Positions 1-12,400 of a stretch of 64,000 nucleotides of DNA are shown piece after piece. The position numbers were made by a program, and so were the translations under genes. This stretch comes from Diplosphaera chodatii (taxonomy: Eukaryota > Chlorophyta > Trebouxiophyceae > Prasiolales > Stichococcaceae). The stretch lies in the NCBI GenBank assembly GCA_032358165.1, contig JAALGY010000012.1:2480001-2544000 (forward strand), read 5' to 3'. Each line of letters opens with the position of its first letter. Position 1 is the stretch's first letter. The notes under the pieces were generated by a model that worked only from the letters and a program-made list of their open reading frames with translations, had not been told where the DNA came from and made no database searches.

Positions 1-3
1 AGA

Positions 4-2556
4 ATGGACGGTCCAGCGGGCTACGTCAGCGCCAGCGGCATGGGTGACATGGTGCGTCCCCTGCGCCTCACATGGCAGCAGCCGTGCATGTCCATCCCGG
101 CATGATCTGTGCAGAATTCTACCACGTAGCGTGATGATGTGTGATAGCAACCTGACTTACGACCCTGGGCGACGGATCTGAGCCATATCCTTGCAGCAAG
201 CCAGCTTCGAGCAGTTCCTGCGGCAGCCGGAGAGCCAGGCCCTGGTGGAGCTGCACCAGCGCAAGATCGCGCAGCAGCTGGCGCGTCGGCAGGAGAGGCA
301 GCGCAACAAGGACTTCCGCGCGCAGGTGCAGCAGATACGGAGTGCTGCTACAGGCTGTTGTAGCGTTGCAGCAGTAAGTGCGTGCACCGCGCTGATGATG
401 CAGCGGTGGTCATGCAATGCAAGAAGCACTGGCGTGCACATTCCTCTCCGATTCTCCTTTCCTCTCCATTGCAGCTATGCAGATGTAGCGAAATAACTAG
501 CTGCTAAAGCATCTCCATTCTCGCTGAAAACCCCGCTCCTGAGACCGTACCACTGAGTTGGGGGCTGGACCTGATGTTGAGCAGGGCCACCACCTGCATG
601 CCACCAACCGCATCCGCGTTGCCCTAGGTGCTGAACTCGGGCCAGGAGTCGAAGACGAGCATCGCGCCATACCTGGCGATACCAGCGCTGCGGCGCGTGA
701 TCAGCACCTTTGCCAACGACCCATCAGGCCAGTTTGCCAACTGGTCCACCAACCCTGAGGTGTGCGCCAGACATTGCAGCAGCAGGAAGTGTGTAGCCAG
801 GCCCAATCGGGACCGCCGTGAAGGCAGCCCTGAGTCCATGCCTCCACAGCCTGCACCGACTTGCTACAGTCATCTGCTGCAGCGCCCTCGTCAATCTTTC
901 ACTGATAGGTTGTGTCTGTTCAGCGGGTCGCAGTCATGCGTGAGGGCGCTTGCGCCCCTTATGCTCCCTGGCCCTGATCTCATGGATCTCTGTGTCTGCT
1001 CGCAGGTGCTGGCAATGCTGGACCAGGCAAAGCACCTGATCGACGAGGGGCGCATGACCCCCGAGGAGCTCGACAGAAACCTGACGATGAACCTACAGGT
1101 GCAGTGTCTACTATGCTTGATTGGGCCACATGTCCACAACCTGTGCTGTGCCAGATGGAAGACGGATGCAGCTACTGTCAAGTGTTGCGTGTGGTGTCTC
1201 GCACAGGGCTGCTGAAAACGTGGCCCTCGCTGCAATGTGTGTAGTCTGGTTCAGAAGCTGGCTGAACCCCTGCAGGTGCAGTCGGCGGCAGATCCAGACG
1301 CCCAGCACAAAATCGCGGCGGAGGCAACGGTGCGGCTGCCCATGGACCAGCTGGTTGGCGCCCTCAACGAACATGTGAGTGCTGGCGCAAGTCATGAGGT
1401 GCAGCAGGCTCCTTGCGTATAATCATGGGGACGTTTGGCCTACTCCACTCACCATCAGCTTAATACATTGCACTGGCAGCCGTACAAGTGCTGTACTGGT
1501 GCCAGGTGGTGGAATGATGAACACTGAAGTGCTGTGCTACTGAAGCATATGAACGAATCTGATCACGGCACTTGAGGGCATGGAATGCATGGCACTGTAA
1601 ACTTGTTCACGTTGTGCAGCTGACGGAGCGGCGTAAGGGGAATGAGAAGTACAAAGCTCAGGACCTGGACGGCGCTATGCACCACTACGAGCGGGCGCTT
1701 GCAATTGTGGACTATGTCCGGGGCATGTCAGCGGCTGAGCAGGCAAGGCTATTGTGCATGCAGCAGGGCCACGTCAGCAGTTGCCAATTTGCTATGATGC
1801 CTGGAGGCAGCGCATGGTGCTTAGACATGGCATCATTGGCTGCATCATTGCGGGGGTCCAGCGGTGTAGCACCACTCTTGGCAAGCGTGGTTACTGAGCT
1901 TTGTGCATATCACCTCCTTGCTGATCCATGCAGTAGGCTCAGATGATGATGAAAGCTTTTCGAAGGCATCATTTGCCCCACAGGCAGAGGTGGACGCCAA
2001 CCGGGTGGCGGTGCTGCTCAACATCGCGGCGGTCGCGGTGGAGAAGGCCGAGTTCCGCACCGCCGTGCAGCTGTGCAGCCGCGCCCTGGCGCTGGAGCCG
2101 GACAGCAAGAAGGCGCTGCTGCGGCGGGCAAGGGCGCACATCGGTCGTCACGAGCCGCAGGTACCTGCTCTGTCAGATTGTGTCAGCAACGAAGATGGTT
2201 CTTGCAAGCAAATATGCTCTAAGTGTGTACAATATGACCCTTCCGGAGTGACGCTCTATGTTCCGTCTAATTCGCTGGCGTCAATGACCCACATGCATGC
2301 TGCTACATCTCATCAGTGTGGAAGAGGAGCTACTGCCGTCTGCTGATGCCCTGCTGTGTGGCTGCGCCTGCAGCTGGCCCAGCAGGACCTTGGGGCCGCA
2401 CTGAAGCTGGACGCCGGCAACGCTGAGGCGGTGCGGCTGCTGGAGGAGCTGCAGCAGGCGCAGCAGGAGGGCAAAGCTGCAGAGAGAGAGCTGGCCGCTG
2501 GCATGCTTGCTGAAAGGCACGACGGGAAGAGCAGCGCTAGCAGAGGTGCCGGCTGA
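4..2556 (+). CDS. TPR co-chaperone-like protein (5' end uncertain)
   Basis: Exons read: 4?-51, 197-325, 628-759, 1006-1098, 1276-1374, 1620-1742, 1984-2160, 2374-2556, all phase 0. The N-terminal half is charged and helical (FLRQPESQALVELHQRK, then YLAIPALRRVI) and I do not recognise it. The C-terminal half is a three-repeat TPR domain of the FKBP/AIP/HOP type. Repeat 1 has RRKGNEKYKA, repeat 2 has LLNIAAVAV, and repeat 3 starts KKALLRRARAH, so most of the carboxylate-clamp residues that hold the EEVD tail of Hsp90/Hsp70 are present, with Arg for the first Lys. No PPIase domain is visible. The intron after 1742 has a GC donor (CAG|GCAAGG). The stop TGA follows a low-complexity tail. The first exon begins within three bases of the window edge, so the ATG at position 4 may be internal. 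Function as an Hsp90 co-chaperone is inferred from the clamp only. Confidence 0.75.
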
Positions 2557-3533
2557 GACTCTGCCAATCCTACCTGGCCAGCTGATGTCCGAATTAATAA
2601 ACTGTTGCAGCGTTTCAGGAGGAGCAGCACATGTAGTGTCAGAAGAAACTCGCAGCATCCCAGCTCCTGTTCTATGGCGCATGCATCTTCTAGTGCCTAT
2701 CAACGCTCCTGTTGAATATGCAATGCGGTAGCTAGCGCGGCTTCTTCGGCATGTTGCTGCAGTAGTGCACCCATGACATCGGTCTTGCTGCGGATAATTC
2801 GATCCACGCCATGGTTGTAGCTCGTCACGACCCTGATGCCAGCTGTCATCAGCTTCCAACATTCCGACTGGCCGTCCGGCCGATCCTTCGGGCTTGCTTC
2901 TGTCCTACTGTGTATACTGTGTTGAAAACCGTGAGATGTTGCCATTAGCGTCCATGTCTGCAATTGCCTCACAGCATCCGATAGCTGCTGCCGCACATTA
3001 AGCAAGCGGTGGGGCTAGACAGCCAGCATCTGTTGTGGCTCATGTCGTCCGGTCAGCAGGTGAATCGAAATAAGCTTGATGATGCTTCGAGGAACATGTG
3101 TTCCATGAGCATTTACATATGTACACACACGAAAGCAGGGCTCGCTTGAGGTAGTGGAGTAGCCGAGTAGGTGCCATACGGTGTAGCAGGGCAGCTTGCC
3201 GTCACGACATGCATGTGCTCACTGCCACACCACCAGCAGCATACGACAATCAAGATGGTGGTTGTTTAACAGTGACAAAGCTCTCGACACATGGCCCACT
3301 GGGCACAGTAAGCCTGTGGCTCATCGCATCCACCGTTGCTCTGTGGGACCTACGAAGGCATGCTACCCTGTGCTGTGGGTCCTCGTGCTATGCCGTCTCG
3401 ACCAGATGGTCATGATAGGATACACATACGCGGGTTTAGATAGACCTGCTCACTCATGGCGCTGCCAAACAGCCCTGTGATATGGCGTGCACCACGACAC
3501 ATACAGAATTCAAGTAGGTCAGCCCTCTGCTCT
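2557..3533. other. Intergenic, nothing convincing
   Basis: Lies between the TPR gene stop and the first supported exon of the next + strand gene. It should hold the 3' UTR of the former and the promoter/5' UTR of the latter. A 101-codon open frame on the minus strand (2700-3005) has no splice partner or family likeness. Confidence 0.5.
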
Positions 3534-6500
3534 ATGCTGCAGGAGGAGCGCCGCAGCCCCGTGCAGCAGCTGGCCAGCAAGCTCGCATCTGTGGTGACCA
3601 TGGGGACCAGCGGCAGCCGTCACAAGGAAGAGGGGCGCCGCACCGAGCGCGGCGGCGGACAGGGCACCAGCTCCCAGGCCCGCCAGGAGGGCGACCACGA
3701 TACAGCTACTGCACAACACGAGGAGCACCGCCAACAGCAGCGCGAGGAGCACCGCCAGGAGCAGGTGCACCCTCGACATGCCCTCGATCTGCATTGTTGC
3801 ACTGTCTGCACATGACCTGATATTCCAGGAAATTTGCTATCGATGCTGTCGAGACAGTCACCTACCTTGTTGCCATGCAGCAACTTGCTGACCAGCAACC
3901 CACTGACCAGTCACATGCTGTGTGTGCACAGACTCGTGAGGAGAGTGGCGGTGGCAAGAAGACTGAGCGCCAGGAGGAGCAGGTGTGTAGAGATCGTGTT
4001 ACAACGCAGGCTGCGTATTCATGAGAAGTGCGTCGTTCATTGCTTCACAAACCCTCAATGCTGCTGCACTCCTCGCTCCACAGGCCCAGCGCGAGCAGGG
4101 GCGTGGTGATGTGACTACTGAGCGCCGCGAGGGGCAGGCGCAACATTTCGCATCTGACATTACACCATTCTGTCCAAAAGCTGGCTCTGGACCGAGCCAC
4201 TGTTGGCCTGCTGCTTCTCTGCTGCCATTGTCACTTCATGTGTTGCACTCAACGCTGGCACGCGGCTACTGCCATTGAACACTTCTGCTGGCAATGCTGC
4301 GCAGGCCTCAGAGGAGAGCGCCAGCGGCGGCCGAACCGGTGTTTCCCGTCAGGGCGGTGTGTTTGCGTCCACTGGCCCGCCGGCGCCCGCGCCTGCGGGC
4401 AGAACCCCGCCTGTAACCAGGATTGCGGAGAAGGTGCGCGTCCGCCACTGACGGCCCACCTCTTGGAGGCACCTGTTTCGAGGTTCATGGCCATGGCAAG
4501 ATTGCCTGAATGGCACAACAGTACAAATGTCAACAAGTTGGTATGCATCACCCACTCTCTGATTCCGTGAGCTCTCTATGCCTTACCACACCTTTGATAG
4601 TGCAGGTGGAGGTGGCGGTTGGCGGCGCTGTCGAGCGGGTGGCGGCCACGGTCGGCATCGCGCGCCCCAAGCCCCAGCTGTCACCGGTAATGCTTCCACT
4701 GCTTGGTGCCCTTGCCGCTGCTGAAGCCAAATGCAACCACGTCGAAGTCTCCTGCACCGCCTATGCATGCAGGACTCTGCACCTGCTGCACTTGGCCACT
4801 CCTTGTTGATGACGCAGGAAGCGGATGAGGAGTGGGAGAAGGCAGCGGCTCTGACCAAGAAGGCGCAGGAGTTGTCGCGCGAGGCCCAGGTGCAGCCCCT
4901 CTCTGTGGCATCACCTTTCGACTACTTGGTGCTGCCAGCCCTGGTGTGTTGGTACAGCTGACAACACCTATGCCGTGTGCTCATCGACCTCCGCATGATG
5001 ATAATGAAGTGTAATTGCTATGCTTTCATGCAATGCACATGTGCAAGGAGCTTGAAACAACCAGCTGGCAGCAGAGCGAGGAGCGCTGCATGTGAATGCA
5101 GATCACTTGGTACACCTTCTGAAATATGCTGAGAATGTACTGTAACAAGGTTGGAAATGACTGGGCCCGCAGGTGAAGGCGGCGGAGGTGGTGCGCCTGG
5201 CCAGCGAGGCGGAGTCGGCCAAGCGCAAGGCGGAGCGCGCCCGCCAGGAGGAGGCCGAGCTGCAGGCGCGGCCACCTGCTGTGTGTCGTGGCATTTCTAC
5301 TGCCCAGCAGACGCCACTGCTGTGCAGTAGATGCTACTGATTTGCAAATCATACCTTCCAGACGCTTGAACACCTATCAGTGATTTAGATGCACTGCTCA
5401 GCAGCCATGCAGTCTCTAGCTATGCAGAATGTCATGCTTCTCACGGTGGCTCGCCAAGTTTGTCTCATGTACTCAATGTACATGTACTCGATCAAGACGT
5501 TGCTTTCCCGATCTGTATTGCAGGAGAAGCTGAGCCAGGCCAAGGAGGACGAGCTGCAGGCCAGCCTGGCGGACACGGCCAAGGCGCTGGAGGAGGCGCG
5601 CGCCGCCGCCCAGGAGCAGGCCCGCCGCCTGGCCGACGAGGAGCGCCAGCTGGCGCGCCTGCAGCACGAGGCCGACATGAAGGTGGCAACCTGGCTTGGC
5701 ATTCAGTTGCAGCGGCTGCCGGAATTGACAAACAGCACGTCGGCTGCAGCCCTGTCCTTGTGGACCTCAGCACAGCCTGTGCATCATTTATGCACCTGCA
5801 TGTGCCGTGCATGTTCAGGGCACCATGTGCCATGTCTGTGCTTAACACGCGTGCATGCTTGTCGTGTCATCTCATTAAATCACACAGATTCGTGGCTTCT
5901 GCCATGCATGTGCCTTGCAGGCGCAGCGGCTGGCGGGGCCGGTGGAGGAGGCCAAGGCGCTGCAGTCCCACCTGGTGGCGCTGGAGGCGCAGCTGTCCCG
6001 GGTGAGCTGGAGCAACACTGGAACCAGAGGTATTCTCTGTGAGGCGCACTGATAAGTTCAGCGCTGCGATATTCTAGTAGAACAAGACCCATTGCAGCAT
6101 GCGGGGCACAGGTGCCTGCAGCAGAGCGGCTGTATCTGCCAGCTGCGCTTGGAAATGGCCCTGACCTCCTCATACAGCCTGCCCGACTGCAACATGGTTG
6201 TGACCACCAGCGCACCGAGGCTGGGACCCGTGCGTTCAGTATTGATTGCTTTTATATCGTGAAGACAGTTCACTACCATGTGCACAGCGCATGCGCAGGT
6301 GAAGGGCGTGGAGGAGGAGGCGGAGCGGGCTGTGGAGGCGGAGCAGGCGACCCTGGCCGCCATGCGCCGCGACGCCGAGGACACCCAGGTGCCGGCGCCT
6401 GCCACATGCTCACTTGTATGCCATACGAAGATGCTGTCAGATCGTCAGGCAAAGAAGCTACTGTGACTGCATCTGTGAAGTCGCCTGCTGTCCCTGGTGC

Positions 6501-8497
6501 TGGTATGTCTGCGACTTTTGAGGTTCGCGGGGCTGTCCTCTCGCATGCAGAAAGAGTACGAGGCCAAGCGCTCGGAGCTGCTGGAGGCCGAGCAGAAGGT
6601 GGACGAGCTGCGCAAGCAGCTGGAGCAGGCGCTGCTGGCAGCCCGCGAGAAGCGGGAGGCCGCTGTTTCCGCCAAGCGCAAATTCGAGACGGCCCGCCGC
6701 CGCCTGGACGCCGAGATGAGCACCGTGCGCGAGAAGGTGCCGTATGTTGTGATCAGACTTCAGTGGTTGGCAATGGGCTACAGGCATGGGCTGCCAGGCA
6801 CGAAGCAAAACCCACAACGCCACCACACTGGACCCATATCAGGCTGCCATTTGCAGAGGGAATTAGCTTGCGCACAGCTACTGCACTAGCATGCAGTGCA
6901 CATTCATATCATAGTAGCACGACTGTCGCATGTCTTGGCATGAACAGCAGCCAGTTACATGTGTGACCCAGCTCACAAGGAAGATGTACGACCCATTGCT
7001 GTTGCCAATGCGCAGTCGGAGGCGGTCAAGGCGCGTCACAGGGAGGTGGAAGAGCTGAAGGGCGATCGTGAGAAGACCCGTGCCGCCCTTGCCGCCGCCC
7101 GTGACCGCCTGCAGGCAGGCTTGTGCCGTGTCACTCTGCATGAGCTAATGTCCTCACTTTGCACACCAATCCACAGACAGCATGGCCAAGAACGAGTTCG
7201 CCTGACGCGGTGACCACACGCATGTTGGCTGTTGAACAACGTTCCATGACCGAAGGCCATGCGATGCAGGCGGCAACCAACGAGACCAACCAGACGGTGG
7301 CAGAGGCGGAGCGTCTCAAGGCGGAGGCAGAGACCGACCGCCAGGCCCTGCAGGAGGTGACACCTCCTCATCCTCATACATACCTTGATGATACAGCAGA
7401 TTCTGCGCATCAGAATGATGAAGTACTGAACAAAGCGGTGCACAGCAGCATGTACATATGGTGACGCATGCACTACGACCTAGCTGCAACCATGCGGAAG
7501 GGTCTGCAATTAGTGACAGCTGAGTGCAGGCAGCAGCCCGGGTACCTGGTAGGGGTGCGGGCCAGGGTGCAGGCTCATCTGCATGCAAGCACTGAGGGTC
7601 CCGGCACCTGCCCGCAGATCAAGCGCCGCCTGGAGCAGCAGCGGGCGGAGGTGCTGCGCCGCAAGCAGGAGCTGGCCCGCGAGCACGACAAGGTCGCCAC
7701 GCTGCAGGTGCCGCGCGCCTCCTTGCCTTGGTCCCGCTTCTACTGCCAGTGGATGCCGCGCCCCTCCTGCAACACTGTGGTGGCTGCACGTCTGGAGATG
7801 TCAGGAGGTGCTGGCATACGTGAAGCGAGGAGGAGAGCTGGAGACGTTGCTGCAGGAGGAGGACTGCATCAGGCTAGCTGACGCCGTCCACACCGTTGAC
7901 TGTTGTGCCTGTTTGCATGACGAGATAAAGCTGCTGCTGATGCGGAGCCTTCCCGACCTGGAATGTGCGTGCTGCAGGCGGAGCAGGAGCAGCTGCGGCG
8001 GGAGGAGGAGGCGGCGCAGCGGGCCGCCAACGAGCTGGTGGAGCGCTGGAAGCGCGCCAAGGCGGCGGCGGACGACGCCGCAGTGAGTGTGGGCCGAAGA
8101 GTGTGCACATGTGTGCTGGTCAGAATGCTTTTGCTGCCTTGTCAGTAGTGAACCAGCATATCATGTGCTCCGAATCAGCTGCTGAGCAAGTGGTGGTCCG
8201 ACTCCGGGTTCAGCCGTGGTGACCCTTTGCTGCAAATATGCAGGCAAAGACCGATGAGGCGTGGGCAAAAGCAAAGCTGCACGGCGAGCGAGCCGAGAAG
8301 CAGGTGTGGGCGCCAGGATTCTTTCAGCAGCCATGTCCACTTCTGCATGCATGCTCGCCGATGGACTACTACGAAGCATGCTGCACATACATACAATCGT
8401 CGAATCATATTAGCTTGGACGGCCCCAGGTCGAGGAGGCCGTCAAGTCAGCCGAGAAGCAAGCAGAGCGGGAGCTGGGTGAGGCCGCAGCGTCCTGA
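3534..8497 (+). CDS. Long Ala/Glu-rich coiled-coil protein A
   Basis: Exons: 3534-3764, 3932-3982, 4084-4137, 4305-4433, 4606-4686, 4818-4889, 5173-5265 (or 5280), 5524-5682, 5921-6001, 6299-6388, 6551-6736, 7016-7114, 7270-7356, 7618-7707, 7978-8082, 8244-8303, 8429-8497, about 578 aa. All are phase 0 and a multiple of three. The first 170 residues are polar and low complexity (EEHRQQQREEHRQEQ; GRTPPVTRIAEK). The rest is near-continuous coiled coil rich in A/E/K/R/Q (KVDELRKQLEQALLAAREKR; AEAERLKAEAETDRQ). No enzyme motif, signal peptide or membrane segment is visible. Introns after 4137 and 5265 seem to use GC donors of form CAG|GCGC, and the one after 7114 uses GCAGGC. The start is either the ATG at 3534 or an upstream exon, and the C-terminus may be spliced further at GTGAGG near 8478. 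It resembles the minus-strand gene at 9468-13997 in exon pattern and sequence. Structural or cytoskeletal role is only a guess. Confidence 0.7.
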
Positions 8498-9467
8498 GGA
8501 CACCCGTGCAACACAGGGTGGCTCACTGCAGCAACATCGTCTGGCATGCGAGATGGTAGCAAGGTCGAAACACCCTGTCACATCCAACATGGTCAACGGG
8601 TGATAGGTCGGGAGCTCACAAGTCCCCTAGTTGGACAGGACAGTCAACATATGACTATGCTATGCTGCCTCAACCATCAGCAAGATATGCAACAGATCCT
8701 GGCCAGTGGATCCGGGTGCAGCACAGCTGTCCGGCTAGGGTGCTACTGGTAGGTTTCCATATGGGGCATCAAAGGTTCATGTTTCATGGAAGGAGGTGCA
8801 GTTGGCGTACATGCAGCCATGGGTGTGATGCGTCAGGTTTTCAGCTGTGCATGCATATGTGGTGGTTTGAGCGTCTTGCTTTGTTCTTTTTTGTCACAGG
8901 CAGTCAACACCAGTGTGCAGGGTTTGTAGGCAACCAATGCGCAGCATAGCAGCTACTCTCTGCACTGGCCTATAAGCTGGCCAGCAGATTGCTGTCAACA
9001 AGGGTCACTTGCTGCAGTGCAGCAGATGGTGTTTGTATCTCGATGACGGTGGTGACTTCAACTAGAAGAAGAACGTCACTGCGCCATGCAGCCTCCATCA
9101 AGGCCGTCAATGGAAGAGAAGCACGTGTGTCCATGGTGCATCAGAATCATCATACAGTTGTTGCCAAGCCCGACATCTTGGGAGTGATGCAGCATGCTCC
9201 TCGTCTGTAGCACGCTATACTCTCGACTGTGCTTACAAATGAGTTGGCAAATCTATGACAAACACCCATGCTGTCTTGTGACCTAATATCCTGAGTGCAA
9301 ACAGTGGAGGTGTGCAGCCTGGTGACGAACTGCCCGCACCTCCATAAGAATCAGCAGTCTGCTGCAAAAATCAGTCTCGACAGAGTGTGTGCCAGGCGGA
9401 TATCCACAAGTGTGTTGGACACTGCAGCTGCTGTCCGGCAGCAGACGCTAGCGCCACTGCAACCAGC
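8498..9467. other. Convergent intergenic region between coiled-coil genes
   Basis: Separates the 3' ends of the two tail-to-tail coiled-coil genes and presumably contains both 3' UTRs. I found no further exon with good splice sites. An additional short last exon of gene A cannot be excluded. Confidence 0.4.
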
Positions 9468-12400
9468 CTACGACACATAGTGGCTGTCAACCTTCTTGCT
9501 TGTGGTCGTGGTGGTCGTCTCCGGGGTCTTCTTGGACCACTCGGCCGTCTTCTCGCCCGCCTCTGTCAGCGACTCTGCCAGCTCGGTGTCGCCGCCTGCA
9601 TTGGCGTTTGCAGAACAGAGTGAGCCATCAGGGCAGCACTGCCAGCAGCTGTGGATGGAAGCAGCAACACGGTTAACCATTGGGGCGCAACCATACAGAT
9701 ACTGAAACCCTACGAGAGTGTGAGTTTTCAGCGCTGTCCCAGAAAAGGGGCTCACCAACAGCCTTGGTGGCGTCCAGGTAGCCGCGGTCGGAGGTCTTGT
9801 CACCGCCCTCGCCGGCCTTCATGGCTGCCTTCCACGCCTCCTCCTTGCGGGCCTGCAAACAGCGAAACAGAAGTCTTCACAACAGGACACGGCCAAGTCA
9901 GGAAAGCACGCTTGTAGCAGTGCACAAGTGCACGGGCTGAGCATGCTGCAGCAGCTCATATGACTGCAACCCTGATGACGCAGTGTTGCCGCCCATGCAA
10001 GGGTCTGCAGGTGTTGTCGGCCACGACGGGCATGGTTGCGGGAGAGCCTGTGGCAGGGTCACCTGGGCGATGTCAGCGGCGTTGCTGGTGGTTTTCGCCT
10101 CCTCCTCCAGCTCAGACACGCGCCTCTCCTCGCCGCGCACCGCGGCCCGCAGCGCCTCCAGCTTGCGCTGTGCAGAAGGAAACGGGAACGAATCAGCGCA
10201 TGTGGTTTGCGGGCAGCTCTAGGGCGCGGAGAAATCAGTACGAGATGCTGCTGCAGTGTGCAGGCAGTGATGACGGCGAGCAGGCAGCGGGAGGTGGACT
10301 GAAGACAGGGGCACAGGGGACTGGCGGCACCTGCAGGGGCTCCAGCTGTGACTTGGCGTTGGCCAGCTCGCCCTCCTTCGCCTTGATGTCGCCCGCCTTC
10401 CTGGACTGCTCCGACTTGATCTGCCGCACAGACACATGGCACGTGAGCCACTCTGCAGTGTACCTTTTGCACGTGCTAGCGATGCCGACTGCCTGCAGTA
10501 TTAACGGCATGCACAGGAGGCAGCCCTGGTGATGCACACTACTCATCAACACGCACCACTGCATGACTGACGCTGCACAGACGTTGCAGATGCACGACAA
10601 CGTCACGCCGCACCTGGTCCAGCTGGTTGTTGTCCAGGCTGAGGGCCTTCATCTTCTCCTCGGCCTCCTTGCGCGCGTCGGCGGCCAGGCTGCCGAACTT
10701 GTCGGCCTCCTCCTTCGCCTTGGACAGGTCCGTCTGCGTCACCTCCTTCTTGCGGGACAGCTCCTCGGCGCGGGCCTTGGCCTGGTCCGCGGCGGCGTTC
10801 TGCAGAGCACCACACAGAGCGTGTTGTGAGCAGGTGTCAATCGCCAACACAGAGTCCAGGACACCAGTTGACACCTGAGGCAGCACACTTGTTCCGGGAG
10901 GTGAAGTGACAGGCAGGGGCCTCTAGCAAAGCGGCCATGCATTTGCGCAGCATGCCCAAGCGTGCTGGCGTACAGCTGTGTAGGGCAACCTGCAGGAGTT
11001 AAGGGAGGCAGAAATGTGTACCCGCGAGCGGACGTCGTGCTCCAGGGTGTCCATATCCGACTTGATGCCGTCTGCCTCGTTCTTGGCGTTCTTTGCACGA
11101 GCAGCGGCATCCTTGGCGGCATCCTGCAGGTGGAGGCACTTGTCGTCAATATCCAGTGGGAAAGTGTACCGAGTCACCCTGTTGAAAAGATCTGCTGAGA
11201 GCGGATGCCTGCAGGAAGTGCTATGACGCAGATGTAAAACGGGAGGTGACAATCGAAGAGTGCTAATCAGGTGCTGCACACTCGGGAGGTCTGTGCACAC
11301 TGCCAGGCAATCAGGGGTCTGGCAGGCAGGGCACACCTGTGCCTGGGCCAGCTCGCGGCGCAGGTCCTCCACCTTCTGCTCGGCGGCCTGCTTTGCCTGC
11401 CACTGCTCATCGGCCTTGCTCTGCAAACACGCAACACACCGGCCAGTCAGAAGGCTGGCTTGTGTCTACACATGCAGTGTGTGACAGTGTGCATGGTTTC
11501 TGGTGCACACTGATCACCAATCGGGGAATGTGCCCACACTGATTTAGTTCTGCCAGCACACAGCACGATGAGACACAACATATCGCGGCCTACCACGACA
11601 TAACTCTAGCGCGCTGCTCACCTTGAGCTCCTGGTACTTGGGGCGCAGGCGCTCGGCCTCCTTCTGGGCGGACTCTGCAGCGGAGCGCGCGTTCACGGCC
11701 TTCTTGTTGGCCTCGTCCAGGGCCTCGTTGATGCGCTGCAGCCGCTTGGACAGGCCCTCCGCCTCGTCCTTCGGCCCCTTGCGCTTAGCCTCCTGCGGGA
11801 GGAAAAGTGGATGACGGTAACACCACAGATGAGTGAGAGAGGTTCGTTTTGATTTCAGAGGTTGTTGACTGTCACATGCTCTTCAGTCACGAAGCTGTGC
11901 TGCAATGGCATGAAAGTAGCTCACCAGAGAGTCGGCCTGGTCACGCAGGTCCTGCACCTCGCGCTGAGCAGCCTCCAGTTCCTTCTGCTTCTCAGCCACC
12001 TGCCAACACCATGGATGCAGATTTCGAGCACATCCAACCAGAAGTGGATGCAGCAGAGAAATCAGGTTCTTGTCCATTGTCCCACTGCTTCAGTCAATGT
12101 TGGTGATGCATTGGGTGTCTGTAGCCAGCGACAGATTGGTAACTGATGCAGGGCATCTGGCGGGGGGCGCACGTGCTCGCGGGCGCGGTTGTACTTCTCG
12201 GTGGCTGCGTCCAGGTCCTCCTCGATGGCGTGCAGGTTGAAGCCCTCCTTCTTGGCCTGCAGGCATGGGAAGGGCGTCAAAGACATTGCCCACCACACAG
12301 CACGCTCATGCCACAGCGCACCACAGCGGTGCCCTTGCAGACTGCAGGGGTCAAGGTGCGTAGGCAGGCGACGCACATTGCCGCATAGGATCCTGATCGG

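Noticed and set aside
2700..3005. 101-codon minus-strand open frame
   Set aside because: Plausible composition, but no splice partner, no family motif and no neighbouring minus-strand exons.
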